Assembly (NCBI GenBank): GCA_024195585.1 | Contig: SWBL01000252.1 | Span: 16,200 to 80,199 of the forward strand | DNA length: 64,000 nt | Direction of reading: 5' to 3' | Source of the DNA: Aureobasidium sp. EXF-3400 | Lineage: Eukaryota > Ascomycota > Dothideomycetes > Dothideales > Saccotheciaceae | In this document: piece by piece, positions 1 through 12,109 of the stretch | Position numbering within the stretch: the first letter of the stretch is position 1 | How the letters are laid out: every line of letters begins with the position of its first letter | Program-made: the position numbers and the translations under genes | Notes under the pieces: generated by a model | Databases searched by the model: none | Seen by the model: the letters and a program-made list of their open reading frames with translations, nothing else | What the model was told of the DNA's origin: nothing

Positions 1-1
1 T

Positions 2-382
2 ACCGGTGGCTCATACGAGTCTGCTCCCGCCTCGAGCCCTGTCTCTCCTGAAGAGACCTCCAGCGCCCCTGTTGCAGCTGAGTCGAGCCCTGCTCCTGTC
101 GCCTCTGTGGGAACTGCTACCCCTATCATTCCCGGCGCAGCCTACGGTTCCTCTGCTCCTTACCCCGTGTCGTCTGCTGCCGGCGCTGTTGGCGGCTACG
201 CCCAGCCCTCGGGTGTCGCTGGTGCTTCTGGCTACGCTCAGCCCTCTGGAGTTGCGGGTGCCACTGGTTCCTCGTCAGCTGCCAACCCCTCCTCCTCGGC
301 CTACACCGGTGCCGCTTCTCGCAACTTTGCCGGTGCTACCGGTGTTCTTGCCGTTGCCGCCGCTTTCCTTGCTCTCGCTTAA
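2..382 (+). CDS. C-terminal part of a GPI-anchored cell-surface protein (5' end outside window)
   Basis: The frame is open from the left edge to a TAA at 380-382, so only the last 126 residues are visible. They are rich in Ser, Ala, Pro and Thr, with alternating Ser-Pro and Ala-Pro blocks. Two near-identical copies of a GYAQPSGVAGA unit sit just before the end. The last residues form a hydrophobic tail (about FAGATGVLAVAAAFLALA) preceded by small residues, the layout of a GPI-attachment signal. Such proteins are secreted through the ER, lipid-anchored and often cross-linked into the fungal wall. The catalytic or binding domain, if any, lies upstream of the window, so no specific function can be given. 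The next gene is convergent. Confidence 0.75.
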   Translation, partial: TGGSYESAPASSPVSPEETSSAPVAAESSPAPVASVGTATPIIPGAAYGSSAPYPVSSAAGAVGGYAQPSGVAGASGYAQPSGVAGATGSSSAANPSSSAYTGAASRNFAGATGVLAVAAAFLALA

Positions 383-946
383 ATGATGTGAGCATGTTTG
401 CCTCGCAGTTCAGCCATTTCACGTCAAGATGCAAGGATTGTGGAGTGTTTTGTTTTTACGCCAATGATACCATTAAGAGGTGCTTGCTTGTGGACGCAGG
501 GCCTTCTCTTTTCTTGTCCTATCTGGGCATCCTCGCTTTCTCGTTGTAATTAGAACGTTTGTTGCTTCAGTCTTGCGTGGTGTTATCCAGATTGTATCAA
601 GACTCAATCCAGTCAGCTTTTCTTTATTCCAATAAGGCCATGTGTCTCTTGTGTGCAAAAATCTCGTGATTCTTTCCAAGCTTTCCTTCGTAGCGTCGTT
701 GCCGAGCCGGCTCGTGAGCAACGCTGCCTGCCTTCTTCCAGACACATAGCGCCAGGAAGGGGTTCCTCCATTCCGGTTCCAGTGTTGATAAGGATGGTAA
801 GGCGAGCTTATCTTCGTGAGAGCGGCCAAAGTCTAATCGACCTTTGCGGAGATCGAGATTCCCTTCTTGACCTAAATTCTCTGCTTGAGTCTGATGGATA
901 CCAGTGACCGTCGATGGTTTCTGTGCCATATACAAGACAGCTGTGT
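383..946. other. Intergenic, convergent 3' regions
   Basis: The stretch lies between the stop codons of the GPI protein and the kinase. Small ORFs on both strands lack family resemblance and plausible codon patterns. I see nothing else in it. Confidence 0.5.
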
Positions 947-2408
947 TTATAGAGCGTCCATACTGGTCCTGGTGCTCAAAGTCTCGTTCTTGTTACCAAG
1001 CTTGCTAATCTGAAGGAAGGCATCAACACCATATCCTTCCAAATTATGTACTTCGAGACTACCAGCCCAATACTCGGCGAATATACGGCTCATAGGCAGC
1101 CCAATACCGAGACGAAGGTCGGGATGTCTACTGGATAGAGATCCCAGAGAGTGATCGAAGCGAGTCTGTTTTGGGTCGTGCTTCTGGTCGGATGATTCTG
1201 GTTCGGGAACCTTGAGATCCTGGAGAGTCGCTGCCAGCTTGGGTACCTGCTCTAGGTTTCGTAGTCGTCTGCTGCGTTCTGGTCCTTTGCTGAATGACCA
1301 TAGGTTTGGGAGACTTTCTCGATCGATACCGCCGCCCTGGTCTGACACTCGAATAATGACGTGTTGTGCAGCCTCGCATATCAATATTTCAATCGGTGGA
1401 GGCTTAGAGCCATGTCGCTTGATTGTTGCCTGGAAGGAGTTTCGCAAGAGCTCGCCAATGATGTATTCCAGATGGCTAGGAATGTATGGGAAGACAATGT
1501 CTTCGGCACCTTGAATAATGACTTCGGGCAACGCCACATCAGAACCATATGCCTGTTTGGCAAGATTGCCGATCGTGGCGGCACATTCTTGCACAATCTC
1601 CTTTGCGTTGCACCGGAGAAAGATCTCGCCAACGAAATCATCGCCATGTTCTGGATGAAGTTTGGCTGCTGGTGGAAGGTGATCGGGTGAATGATATGCT
1701 TTTGTTAGGGCGCAATGCTGCTCGGCAATGACTCGTCGGCTGATTCTTGATCGTAACAATGAGGTTACCAATTTATCGCACTGCTCGCTTGGTATAGACT
1801 CGGAGATTTCGAGTACGCCCATAGCAAGTCTTGGAATGACACTTAGGTGGTCTCTCAGTTGTTCGCGAACAACGTCGCAGAACCTGTCATTGTCCTCTAA
1901 AGTCTTTATCTCAGGGACCTTCCGTAGCTTTTCGAAGGCTGAGTAGTACAGCTCGTAGACATGGCTGATGTGTGGATTTATTAGGGCGGCGTAGGGTAAT
2001 GTTTGCATATCGCGGATTCTGTGTGCAATTCTTGGATAGAAATTAGTAATGGGTAGCGAAGATCAAACAAGAGGTCAAGTACCTGGTGGGTAACTCCAGT
2101 CGAACATAGTTGGCAGATCCAAGTAATCGAGTGTTGGTAAGAAGTCGTCCGAAGAAAGTGAGTTGTCGTAAACTGATGGGCCTCGCTTCTCGTTCAACCC
2201 ATCTACAGAAGCTCGTCAGCATGGAAAAGATACAAGATTGCATGATTTCGTACTTGTCTAAGACCGAGGCAGGTCGCCACGGAGGCGGTACTATTGAGAT
2301 ACTCCTTCGCTTTGCCATCCATGTTGTGCGAGTCAAAGGGCGTATGGCTGAGACGGCGCGGCATAGCAAAGGCTGAGTGGCCTTCATTTTGAAAGTGTGG
2401 TTAAACAT
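947..2408 (-). CDS. Mitochondrial PDK/BCKDK-family protein kinase
   Basis: Three exons (2408-2254, 2202-2083, 2030-947) encode 452 aa. The family phosphorylates the E1 subunit of pyruvate or branched-chain 2-oxoacid dehydrogenase in the mitochondrial matrix and switches the complex off. The N-terminus is basic and Ser-rich, like a mitochondrial presequence. The first splice joins LDK to WVEREARPIS and the second joins ELPTR to IAHRIRDM, both typical of the family's N-terminal helical bundle. The GHKL ATPase part shows an N box (ELLRNSFQATI), a G1 box (DQGGGI) and a G2 region (GIGLPMSRIFAEYWAGS, then LEGYGVDAF). Introns are 51 and 52 nt. Whether the substrate is pyruvate or branched-chain dehydrogenase cannot be told from motifs alone. 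It is divergent from the SET/NAP gene. Confidence 0.9.
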
Positions 2409-2763
2409 CCTGACGAAAACTGAATGGCTACAATTTTATATATACAGGAGGTACACAGTCGTTGCGATGTGACTGAAAACAAATGCTAGTGGTCAGCTAC
2501 AGGTCACGATGTAAGTACCGCGACATCAGGTGAGTTGTGTGATGCAGAGACAGATGCAGCAGCGGTCGAGTCGGCCCTGCTCCAGCGACGGCTTTGGCTC
2601 GGTCGAGGCTTCTTGACTCTGAGCGCAACCCCAGAAAAACTGGACCCTGACTGACGTCTGCTGGGTGGAGCTTGCGCGCCAATGATCCAGAGGCCTCCCA
2701 AAATTTTGTCTTCTCTTTCTGTTCTTCACTCACACTTTGTCGCATACCAATAATCACATCAAT
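2409..2763. promoter_or_regulatory. Divergent promoter region between PDK-type kinase and SET/NAP gene
   Basis: This 355 bp stretch separates two start codons that point away from each other, so it must carry both promoters. A tatatata-like AT-rich run near 2437-2446 lies close to the kinase start. A pyrimidine-rich run precedes the SET/NAP start. No specific transcription-factor site is called. Confidence 0.5.
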
Positions 2764-3882
2764 ATGGCCGAAGATCAAGTACCTGTTTACTACGAGGATC
2801 TCGCTCTTCTCGAGACCCAATTCGACGAAGTCGATCGCCAAATTTGTACCTCTCTCACTTCCCTACCTTACTGCAACAACCACCACTGACAAGCATCCAG
2901 TGGCCAAGCAGTACGTCCTCAGCGCCCCTCTGTACGCCAAGCGTCAAGAAGTTGTCTCAAAAATTGAGAACTTCTGGCCTCTCGTCTTTGAGCAATCTCC
3001 TCCCGATGTCGACCGTTACATTACCCCCAACGATGCCAACATCTTCGCAAAGCTGAAGAGCCTCGATGTCAAGCGCTTTGAGATCCCCATGGGTCCTGAG
3101 AAGATCCAAGGTGATGCTGGCGACCCGCGCAGCATCGTCATTCGCTTCGAATTCGACGAGAACGACTACTTCACCAACTCTGTCCTTGAGAAGAAGTTCT
3201 GGTACAGAAGATCAAAGGACGGCTGGTCTGGTCTTGTCTCTGAGCCTGTCAAGATTGATTGGAAGGGTGAGGATCCTACCGCCGGCCTCACCGATGCCGC
3301 CTTTGCTGTCTTTGAGGAACGCAAGAAGGCTGGTGACATGAAGAAGAAGGGCTTCGCTGCTCACAAGAAGCTTCTCGGCCTGATTGAGAACAACAACGTC
3401 GACAACACCTCCTTCTTCGCTTGGTTCGGCTACGTCTCTGCCACCCGCTATATCTCGGCCGAGGAGTCAGCCCAGGCCAACAAGGAGTACAAGGAGCGTC
3501 AGGACAAGAGATCCCAGGGCGAGAAGGTTGAGAGCCCCGAGCCCGAGGAGGAAGATATGGCCGACATGTCTGGAGATGATGAAGTTCACCCGGAGGGCGA
3601 TGAGCTCGCTCAACTCATCGCTGAGGACGTTTGGCCCAACGCCATCAAATACTTCAGTAAGCATGAGTTCTCCACCCTGGCTATAATTTTGCTAACCTTT
3701 GTACAGCTCAAGCACAAGAGATGGAAGACATGTCCGAGATGGACTTTGAAGACATGTCAGACGAGGACGATGACGAAGACGGACCAATCGACCTCAGAGC
3801 CCTGGTTGGCAAGGGCAAGCCCAAGACCAAGCCCTCCAGCAACGACGCCGATGAGCCGCCCAAGAAGAAGCAGAAGAAATAA
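2764..3882 (+). CDS. SET/NAP-family histone chaperone
   Basis: Three exons (2764-2845, 2901-3656, 3707-3882) give 337 aa; introns are 55 and 50 nt. NAP/SET proteins bind histones and assist nucleosome assembly; yeast Vps75 and human SET/TAF-I belong here. An N-terminal helix (DLALLETQFDEVDRQI) leads into the NAP fold with the FWPLVFEQ and DENDYFTNSVLEKKFWYR signatures. The C-terminal tail is highly acidic (MEDMSEMDFEDMSDEDDDED) and ends in a basic KKKQKK stretch that could be a nuclear signal. The third exon is recovered only by splicing at 3657-3706, which moves the reading into the acidic frame; reading through the intron gives an implausible tail. Ortholog assignment between SET and Vps75 is left open. 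Confidence 0.9.
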
Positions 3883-4179
3883 ATCCGCGAACATGTTGTT
3901 CGCGCAAAAAGATGTACTTTAGATTCGTCGAGGGAGCGATCTTGTTTTAATGCTTGAATTGATGATGATCTTTGGGTAATATCTGAATAGGGACCAATGC
4001 TATACCCTAAAATATTGGTACCAGGACCCAAAGACTTTGTTCTCTCCAGTTTCTTCCAGTACCTTCCCATGTGCCAACCTTCTGTTCATCAATCCAGACT
4101 TTCCATCGTGTCTTGCATTGCCAACATTGCCGCGTTGGCCACCGATACTTCTTTTGCGACACAAATCATCGAAACCCCT

Positions 4180-5734
4180 TCATTCGTCAACAACCATCTT
4201 ATCCTCCTCCTGCTCCTTCAGCTCTCTATTCTTCTTCCTGCGCATCATGCTCAAAACAACATCCTCAGGCTCGACCACTGTGGGCAAAGGATTCAAATCT
4301 CCGTCCAAGTAGCCATATGAAAGATATGATAGGAACATTCTTTGTAGACCCATATGACGTCTGACTGCCTCTTTCAACACCAACTGATCAGGACGCAGCA
4401 ACGGGACTTGCCCAAGTCCCCAACACTCGTAGCCCCAGCGGCCGACAAGCTGGGCAGGAACACCCATAATAGGCATGTTGAGCTTTGCCTGATATTGCTC
4501 GTGCGCCTCGCGGGTCATTGGTCTGATGGGTTGAGGTGGCTTGTAGCGGTGTCTGATCCACAAGCGCAGGGTGTCCAGTTTTGAAGTGCCGTCCGCACCT
4601 TGCAGGTAGTTCCAGAGAGTGGTGAGACTGCGTTCCGAGAGTAACATCTCTCGCATGGAAGCTTCGCCGCCATAATAGTGCACGGGGTCGACGTACAGCA
4701 TGTCGAGTTTGATGAAGAAGAGTTGTAGGATTGCGAGTGTTTCCTTGGTGAAGAAGCTGGTATTGTGGATCAAAGATATGCGAGGGGCATTCACAGGGAT
4801 GTCGAGGAGAAACCACATTTTCTGTCGTGGTGTGTTAGAACCATGTATAGCAAAATCTTGGAAGGTTGCAATTTACCTTGAGGGCTACAACGCCTTCAGC
4901 GCGAGGTATGCGATGGCCATGCACTGCCATCCAGCCAACTATCTCTCGACAGACAGACTCACGATATGCCACCATTTTCAACCAGCGGAACCCTGGCACT
5001 GGCGCAGCGGACTGTTGGCGATGCTCGGCAAGCTTGGATATTCTTTCCTTCCTCTCAGCTGGACTCTCAGACTTGACACTCTTTGGGCTGTCTGGGGCGT
5101 TGGAACCTTGGGACCCAGAATCATTAGAAGTACCTTTGGCAGACACATCAAGCTCCGGGCTAGGGACAAGATCATCCCAGCTCACACTTCTGCGATCAGC
5201 TCTTGGGCGACGCAAAGCAGGATCTTCAATGCAAAGTTGTCGATAGCACCACCACGGGAAGAATTTGTCAGCGTTAGGTGCCCATATGAAAGTGGCAGCC
5301 TTGATGAATGCGGTAAAGTGGCTGTCCATGACATAGTGAAAGGGAGCAGAAACACTGTATAGGTTGAGCAGTGTCTGTGGTGGGAGGTAACTCGTGATCT
5401 GAAGCAGGATATCCACGTGCGAAGCAAGACCAGTCAGGAGGTTGAACTTTCTTGGTCCAGGAGGCGGTGATGGTGAGTCCAGAACAACGCGTTTGCGGCG
5501 GCTTGTAGGAAGACGAGCAACAAAGGATGCGGCTTGAGCGAGCACATCGAGTGGGTTTGGCTTATCGATAGTCGATTGTTTGTGGTCTATCAAAGTTTGA
5601 TGGGATTCGTCATTGAGAACGAAGCGCCTCTTGTTGGAAGCATGATCGCCATCTTGTGCAGCTGCGACAGAAGCACCGCTTGGACGACGCTTTCGGAGGG
5701 CGCTGCTGGCGTCGGTCATGATAGTCTCCGTCAA
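4180..5734 (-). CDS. F-box-like protein of unknown target
   Basis: Two exons (5734-4877, 4821-4180) encode 499 aa, with a 55 nt intron that joins VALK to KMWFLLD. A Ser/Pro-rich basic N-terminus precedes an F-box-like helical segment at about residues 106-146 (HVDILLQITSYLPPQTLLNL and following). F-box proteins dock on Skp1 and present substrates to SCF ubiquitin ligases, but no leucine-rich, WD40 or Kelch substrate module is visible. The middle is acidic and Ser-rich and ends in Lys/Glu repeats. The C-terminal exon contains several aromatic and Leu-rich segments. The extreme C-terminus is charged (MRRKKNRELKEQEEDKMVVDE region). The F-box call rests on pattern, not on a search. Confidence 0.65.
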
Positions 5735-6251
5735 AATGTGGTATGGGGTTTTGTCTTTTGTGCGAATAGTCGAGATCGAGGGTGTCTTGGATATCTCAAA
5801 GCGCGATGCTCAAAAACTCCGAAGCGCAACTACGGCAGCCAGTAATAAAGTGACGAGAGAACAATAGCAAGTAGCAGACTATTGTCATGTTTGTCGAACC
5901 AAGCTATTGTTACAATGACGCTGCCATGAAAGTAACGGAGTCAGTGTCTGCTGAGTGAGCAACCAGTGCTTCACTTTTCAACAACTAGTGAAAGCGAGAT
6001 GCCACCTAACTCAAGAATGGAAATGCAAGTAAATTTGAACAAGCTTCTGGAAACATTTGTTATGCCTGGTAATTTTACATTGCTGAAATGAAGGTGATGC
6101 AAAATTCGTTCATTTACTTACGATCGTTGAGTGGTGGTATCATTCCGTAACCTGGCTGTTGAGTGGCCATTCATCCTTCATCTGTATCTCGTGTTGATCC
6201 GTAAAACGCCTGTCCCCATCTATGACTATGATCGACATATCTTTGTGCTGT
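5735..6251. other. Intergenic between F-box gene and FOL2
   Basis: This holds the 5' flank of the F-box gene and the 3' flank of the GTP cyclohydrolase gene, both on the minus strand. I see no gene or repeat. Confidence 0.45.
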
Positions 6252-7344
6252 CTACCTCCTGTTGAGCAAATTCAAGAACTCTTCTCTCGTCTTAGCGGTT
6301 GACCTCATTCTACCGAGCATACAGCTGGTAGTGGTTGTAGCGCTGGTCTTTTGGACACCGCGCATGACCATACACAGATGGCTAGATTCCATGACGACGG
6401 CGACACCCTGAGGTTGAAGGACTTCGGACAAAGCAAGGGCGACTTGCTTGGTCAGACGCTCCTGAACCTGTAGTCTACGAGAGAACATCTCAGCGATACG
6501 TGCAAGCTTGGAGAGGCCGAGGACACGGCCGTTGGGGATGTAACCAATGTGCATCTAGACAAGTTAGAGAGTTTTCGTGAGAGAAGTGATGTCAAGAGGT
6601 GTAGGTACCTTTCCAGTAAAAGGAACCAAGTGATGCTCGCAGAGACTGAAGACCTCGATGTCCTTTACGATGACGAGCTCATCGTGATCTTCGTGGAAGA
6701 CAGCGCCATTAACAATGTCCCTCAGATTCTCTTCGTAGCCTTTGGTGAAGTACATCATAGCCTTTGCATAGCGCTCAGGCGTACCATGAAGGCCCTCTCT
6801 TTCTGGGTCTTCTCCAATGCATTCAAGCAGAGTACGGACTGCTCCGGAGAGCTTCTCTAGGCGGGCCGCGGCCTGTTCGGGGGTAGACTCGAGTCTTTCG
6901 CGTGTGCCGGTGCCTATTTGAGAGTCAGATAAGAAAAGCGATCAGGGCCGGCTAAAGCATACTGGGCCAGCTCAATCCGTCAAAGTCAATAGTAGGGGCA
7001 AGAGTGTAGGGACTGCTAGCTCTGCTGGTCTGCTGGGAGGTCCAATCGTCACGCGGGTCTCTTGCCTCGGCCTCGTCGAGATTGGCCAGCTTCGAAGGGC
7101 GCTTGTCGCGCGGCTGAGCACTGGTATGGGGTTGGAAGTAGTTGCCCTCAAGATCAAGAGGCTCTTTCTTGGGACCCATTGAGGATTTGATGGACTTGAA
7201 AGCGTTCTCCCGCTCGCGCGCATCCCGGTTCTCTTGGGTAACCAGAGGAGACGATCCGTTGATCATGTGCGATGGGATATGTTTGGGCCTGATGGGCGAA
7301 TTCGGTTGGTGGTCCATGGCTATGGCTGAGTCTGTCAAGCTCAC
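6252..7344 (-). CDS. FOL2: GTP cyclohydrolase I
   Basis: Three exons (7344-6963, 6913-6609, 6554-6252) encode 329 aa. The enzyme converts GTP to 7,8-dihydroneopterin triphosphate, the first step of folate and tetrahydrobiopterin synthesis in the cytosol. The N-terminal 130 residues are a low-complexity extension typical of fungal enzymes. The core starts at [20 protein letters not shown]. Zinc and catalytic residues are visible in SLCEHH and in [13 protein letters not shown], and [20 protein letters not shown] is a hallmark segment. Introns of 49 and 54 nt interrupt before TGTRERL and before MHIGY. The start chosen is the first ATG; a later Met at residue 10 or 27 is possible. The C-terminus ends normally in FLNLLNRR. 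Confidence 0.95.
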
Positions 7345-9017
7345 GATTGTGATTGCTGTGGTTATCGGCTAGCAGAGTAGATGATGTATGAGTAGGCAGA
7401 ATGGAGCGGCCGAACAGTTGATCACGTCCTAAAGGAAGTAGTTGGAGTGTGAGGCTTGTATGTGGTAGAAGAGAAAGTCCATTACGGTCTGCCTGGGTTT
7501 ACAGAGCCATGACTTGTGCTTGAGAGGCAGCGGGCATTAGTATTCTTCCTTATTCCTCCTGCTTGTCCCTTGAGCCCCGCCGGTCTCGCCAAACTTTTTC
7601 TCTTTGAGTCACGCCTTCCCGAAAGCCCTGGGAGCTACACGGAAGAGAGGGGCTCGTGCGCAGCTCGGGGGCTGCATTCCCAACACGTCCAAGACTGGCA
7701 CGACGAGCAACACCGCTGTACAATCATCCTGTCTGTTCTACTATTCCATTCATGCGCCACCTCCCTCGAGTGCTGGCCGGCTAGCACCATCCTCCTCAAT
7801 GGTGTCATCGTCTCTGCTCTGCGCGGGTACATCGCTTCTGACAACCTACGCGACGTGCACATCTTGCTGCAGCGTGCCTGCGCTTGTCCACCTACCTACC
7901 TAGTTAGATCATGTTGCTTCTCGGGCCAACTAACTCATGTTCAATATTCTTGAAAACACCTGCCCTGTTTTTCTGGAACTTGTTCTCGTGCTGCGGCATT
8001 CTGTTAACCTAGCCAACGCGCCTATCGTCGTGTTTGGGCTCGAAGGACTACTTCTTATCACTGACTGTCTATTCTGCTCGGCAAGACAATGGACCAGCCC
8101 AACTTTGCTGTCTTCTTTTGCTTTTGCGAACGCGATCGAGACGCCAGCCAAATCACGCTTTGTCATTCACTGACTATGCTCGGCTTGATGGAGTGGAGCT
8201 TTGAGGCAGCTCCTACCCTGTTGAATTCGAGTTCATCGATCGTCTGTATGGGCAGCACCGGCGTGAGAGACACGGTCAAGAACATGATACACTGGACGTG
8301 TTGGTCTATCAAGTTTCTGAAAAGAACACATTTGGATAGCCAAGACCTACCTAACCTTCCGCACATGACGAGCGTCATGATCCGGCTTCGAGGCAAGATA
8401 CTGACACTCTTCCAGAGGACATGGGTGCATGAGGACGCCCTGAGATTCGCGATTCACAGTCATGAGTGGTGTTGAGGCAGTTTGTGATCTGGACATGAGT
8501 GCATCACAAGTGAATGATAGAAGACGGGTCAAGTTCACGTTCACTACTTTCAGAAGATGCCAACCACAGAAGCACCGCAAGAGAGTCACAGTAGGGCTCA
8601 CTCGAGATGAGTCGTGGCCAAAGAAACACCAGCTCCTGGTCTCTTATACGAGGCAGTACTCGACTGAGCAAGCAGCATTTGGTGATGAAGCAGGGCCGCT
8701 TAAGCTTCGGGTAGGCGTAAGCGGCGGGGAAACGCCATGGACCTCGTTCAGCCATGTTGGGCAAAGAGGGCGCGTCTCAAAGCAAGAGTTGTTCGCTGAG
8801 CAATTGACAGGTGAGGGAACTTGGTCGCTCCATTCATTTTTAATCCCCTTTCCCTTCTGCGTTGTATTGCCTGCACAAATGCTATTGCTGCTGTCGCTGG
8901 CACGTCGTATTTGAGTCAAGAGGATCATCACCACTGCTGTGTCATTGGCGCGTGGGCTTCAAGGCTGTCTCCAGGTGGCCGTGTTCGCTGTCGGACTTGA
9001 ATTTATGTCCCTTCTCC
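7345..9017. promoter_or_regulatory. Long divergent intergenic region between FOL2 and CTK1
   Basis: At 1.7 kb this is one of the longest gene-free spaces here and must contain both promoters. A 150-codon ORF starting at 8462 on the plus strand has no recognisable domain and is not accepted as a gene. The last 200 bp before the CTK1 start are pyrimidine-rich (around 8840-8870), like a transcribed leader. Confidence 0.4.
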
Positions 9018-11931
9018 ATGGCAGGCAACGAAACAGAGCCCGGGCGACGTGGACGTGATTTTCCAAGCAGAAGCAGAGAGCGTGATAGTAGACTATCGCC
9101 GTCGCCTACTGCAGCCGCTGGTCGAGGCCGCGCCGCATATCCTTCCACATCGCATCACCACCGCCCTCGCTCAACCTCTGCACATAGGGCCCACGATCTC
9201 GACCGCGAACGACCTGCCCATTATCGCCATCGTCACCACCATCATCACCATCACCAACACGACCCGGCGCGCGCTCAGCCATCGCTCCCACCAGCCGACG
9301 AAGCTCCTGTATCGTCGCTGAACACAAGACGTCCAAGTCTTTCTCCAGCTCCATCGACCAGCTCGAGGTACGCCAAGCGTCAACCACGAGACTATTCTCC
9401 TCGACCTGCACGTCCGTACGATCAGCGCCCGTACTCAGATCGACCTCCACCAGCTCGAAGACCGCAGTCGCCCGATCCATACCCCCAGAGACAACGTTCC
9501 CGTTCGGTCGAATCTCGCTACAGCTCGCGCCAACCCAGGTATCCGTCCGACAGAGACCGCTACAACGACCGTCGCAGATACTCTCCGCCGCCTACCAGAG
9601 GTTATCGTTCATCGGGCCACTCGTCTCGCGGTCGTCCTGACAATAGCTACGCTTCTCGTCACAGCAAACCCCCGGCACGCTCACCTCCTCGAGACGTCCG
9701 ACGCTCTGACTCACCGTCTGACGACCTTATATCGCAGCTGGCAAGTACTGCAAGACCTGAAGAAGCAAAGTCTAGCAGACGTCGAGGTCCATCAGCACAC
9801 TCTCGCCGCTCTTCAAGGTCACCTCGACCAGACACTCGTCGACCCTACAGACAGGACCCGCCTCGCTATCGGGAAAGAGAGAGGGAAAGGGACAGAGATT
9901 ACGCAAGAGATTACGACAGAGATTACGAGCGCAATAGAGAGTACGCCCGAGGAGGTCGCCGCGAATACTACGATAGAGGGGAACGCTATCGCGACGAGCG
10001 CGATACAGACGCCATGTATGGTAGAGGCGGTCCTCCTCGGCAGCCTATGCCTCGCCCATACGTAGACCCGCGATATTCGCAGTCACCACAATATCCGCCC
10101 CCTGGACCTTCTCCACCGCATGGTCAGTCTCCCTATGGCCGTGCGTATCCTCCACAACAGCCTTATGCTAGCTACCAAGGGTAAGTTCCGTCATTGTATC
10201 TTGGTCATCCCATGCTAATTCGATACTAGTTCTCCAACACATGCTGGCTATTCAGCTGCTGCCTCACCCTACTATCAACAGAGCTATCCGCCGCCAGCGG
10301 CAAGTCCTTATTATCAAGCGCAGCAACCACCACCACATTATGCAGCTCCGCCTCCAGTTTCTGCATATCCACCTCAATCCTCATACCGCGGACCTCCCTC
10401 TCGAGGATACAACGGCTCACAACGACCACCTGCTTCTATTCAGGGCCCTGCTCCTCCTGCTAGTAGAGGGGGTCGTGGTGGCCATTTTTCCAATCTATCT
10501 TGGACGCCCTCGAGTGGTATCAGAGGCGGGAAGATAGCCTCGAAACGGGAGACTTCCATATCCGGCACCGAAACTCCCCTCGCACCAGGTTCGATGACCG
10601 AGTCTGTCGACGACGACGACAATCCGTTCAGACCGCCCAAGGACCTTCGAGCTGAGGATGAGAGCGATAAGAGAAAATCAGGCATCAGCTTTTCTATCAA
10701 AGGAATGGCTGGAAGAACTGATTCATCAGCACCGCACAAACCGGCTCCGTTAGTCGCGCCTCGTACGAGGAAAGAAATTGTCGTTCGCAAACGGCTGAAG
10801 CCCAAGCCAAAATTGACGGGAGAATTTGCTACCTCGGATTCGGTGTACTACCGCAAGACTGGCAATGAGTCAGTTGTCGGATCTGGTACTTATGGTAAAG
10901 TGTACAAGGCTGTCCATGTCTACACTGGAGACAAAGTTGCGCTCAAGAAGATAAGAATGGAAGGAGAGCGTGACGGCTTCCCAGTGACAGCAATTCGCGA
11001 GATCAAACTTTTGCAATCTCTGAACCACACCAACGTGGTAAAACTGCAAGAAGTCATGGTCGAGCGCAATGACTGTTTCATGATTTTCGAGTACCTCTCG
11101 CACGATTTGACTGGGTTGTTGAACCACCCATCGTTCGTGTTGACCGAAGGGCACAAGAAAGATCTTGCAAAGCAACTGTTCGAAGGCCTCGATTATCTTC
11201 ACAAGCGTGGCGTCCTTCATCGCGACATCAAAGCAGCCAATATCCTTGTGTCTCGCAATGGTGAGCTGAAGTTAGCTGACTTTGGTCTTGCACGGTTCTA
11301 CAACAAGAACGCGAAACGAAAGCAAGACTACACCAACAGAGTCATCACCATTTGGTATCGCTCGCCTGAGTTGTTGTTGGGAGAGACGCAGTATGGACCA
11401 GCAGTCGACATCTGGTCAGCCGCTTGCGTCTTGGTTGAAATTTTCACCAAGCACGCCATCTTCCCAGGAGATGGTGGTGAAATTAATCAACTCGACAAGA
11501 TTTACAACGTTCTCGGTACTCCGTCACGCTCGACTTGGCCAGGAATAGTAGATCTGGCTTGGTACGAGCTTCTACGGCCAGCGCACAAGGTGCCTTCTAC
11601 CTTTGCTGAGAAGTACCAAGAACGTGTTTCACCAGCAGCATTCGATCTTTTGAGCGCCATGTTTGTCTTTGATCCCGACACGCGACCAACAGCGAGCGAC
11701 GTATTGGAGCACCCATACTTCACGACAGAGGAACCAAAGGCAAGCAAGGTTGTAGAACTGAAAGATCTGGAAGGTGATTGGCACGAATTCGAGAGTAAAG
11801 CACTGCGCAAGGAGAAGGAGCGTGAAGCAAGAAGGAAGGATAAGGAGAGCGCAGAGAAGCGGAAGCTCGAAGGACCGGCAGGCGACGAAAGAGAGCTCAA
11901 GAGGGTAAAGACTGGCGATGCACAAGTATAG
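9018..11931 (+). CDS. CTK1: CTK1/CDK12-type RNA polymerase II CTD kinase
   Basis: Two exons (9018-10180, 10230-11931) give 954 aa; the 49 nt intron has a GCTAAT branch site. CTK1 with its cyclin phosphorylates Ser2 of the polymerase II C-terminal domain and couples elongation to 3' processing in the nucleus. Roughly the first 590 residues are low complexity: Arg/Ser/Pro/Tyr-rich, with RERERERDRDYARDYDRDYE-like runs and later Tyr/Pro/Gln-rich stretches. The kinase follows: G-loop GSGTYGKV near residue 605, cyclin-binding helix PVTAIREIKLL, catalytic HRDIKAANIL near 718, DFGLARF, and a T-loop Thr in YTNRVITIWYRSPELLLG near 756. The helix and T-loop fit CTK1/CDK12 better than cell-cycle CDKs. 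BUR1/CDK9 is the main alternative. A Lys/Glu-rich C-terminal tail completes it. Confidence 0.9.
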
Positions 11932-12109
11932 CAGGCAGCATGTAAAAACACTGAATGAAGATGAACTGTAGCAGGCAATGGCACTGCATTATTGTTATTC
12001 ATAAGTCTTGCACAAGTTCCCCAGATTCAGGGACGGCCACCTAAGTGAATGCGATACAATTGCTGGCTTTAAGCTCGACCAGACTGATCAACATCACAGC
12101 ACATTCAAG

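Noticed and set aside
8462..8914. 150-codon ATG-initiated ORF on the plus strand upstream of CTK1
   Set aside because: No recognisable domain, mixed composition, overlapped by open frames on the other strand, and placed where a promoter and leader are expected.
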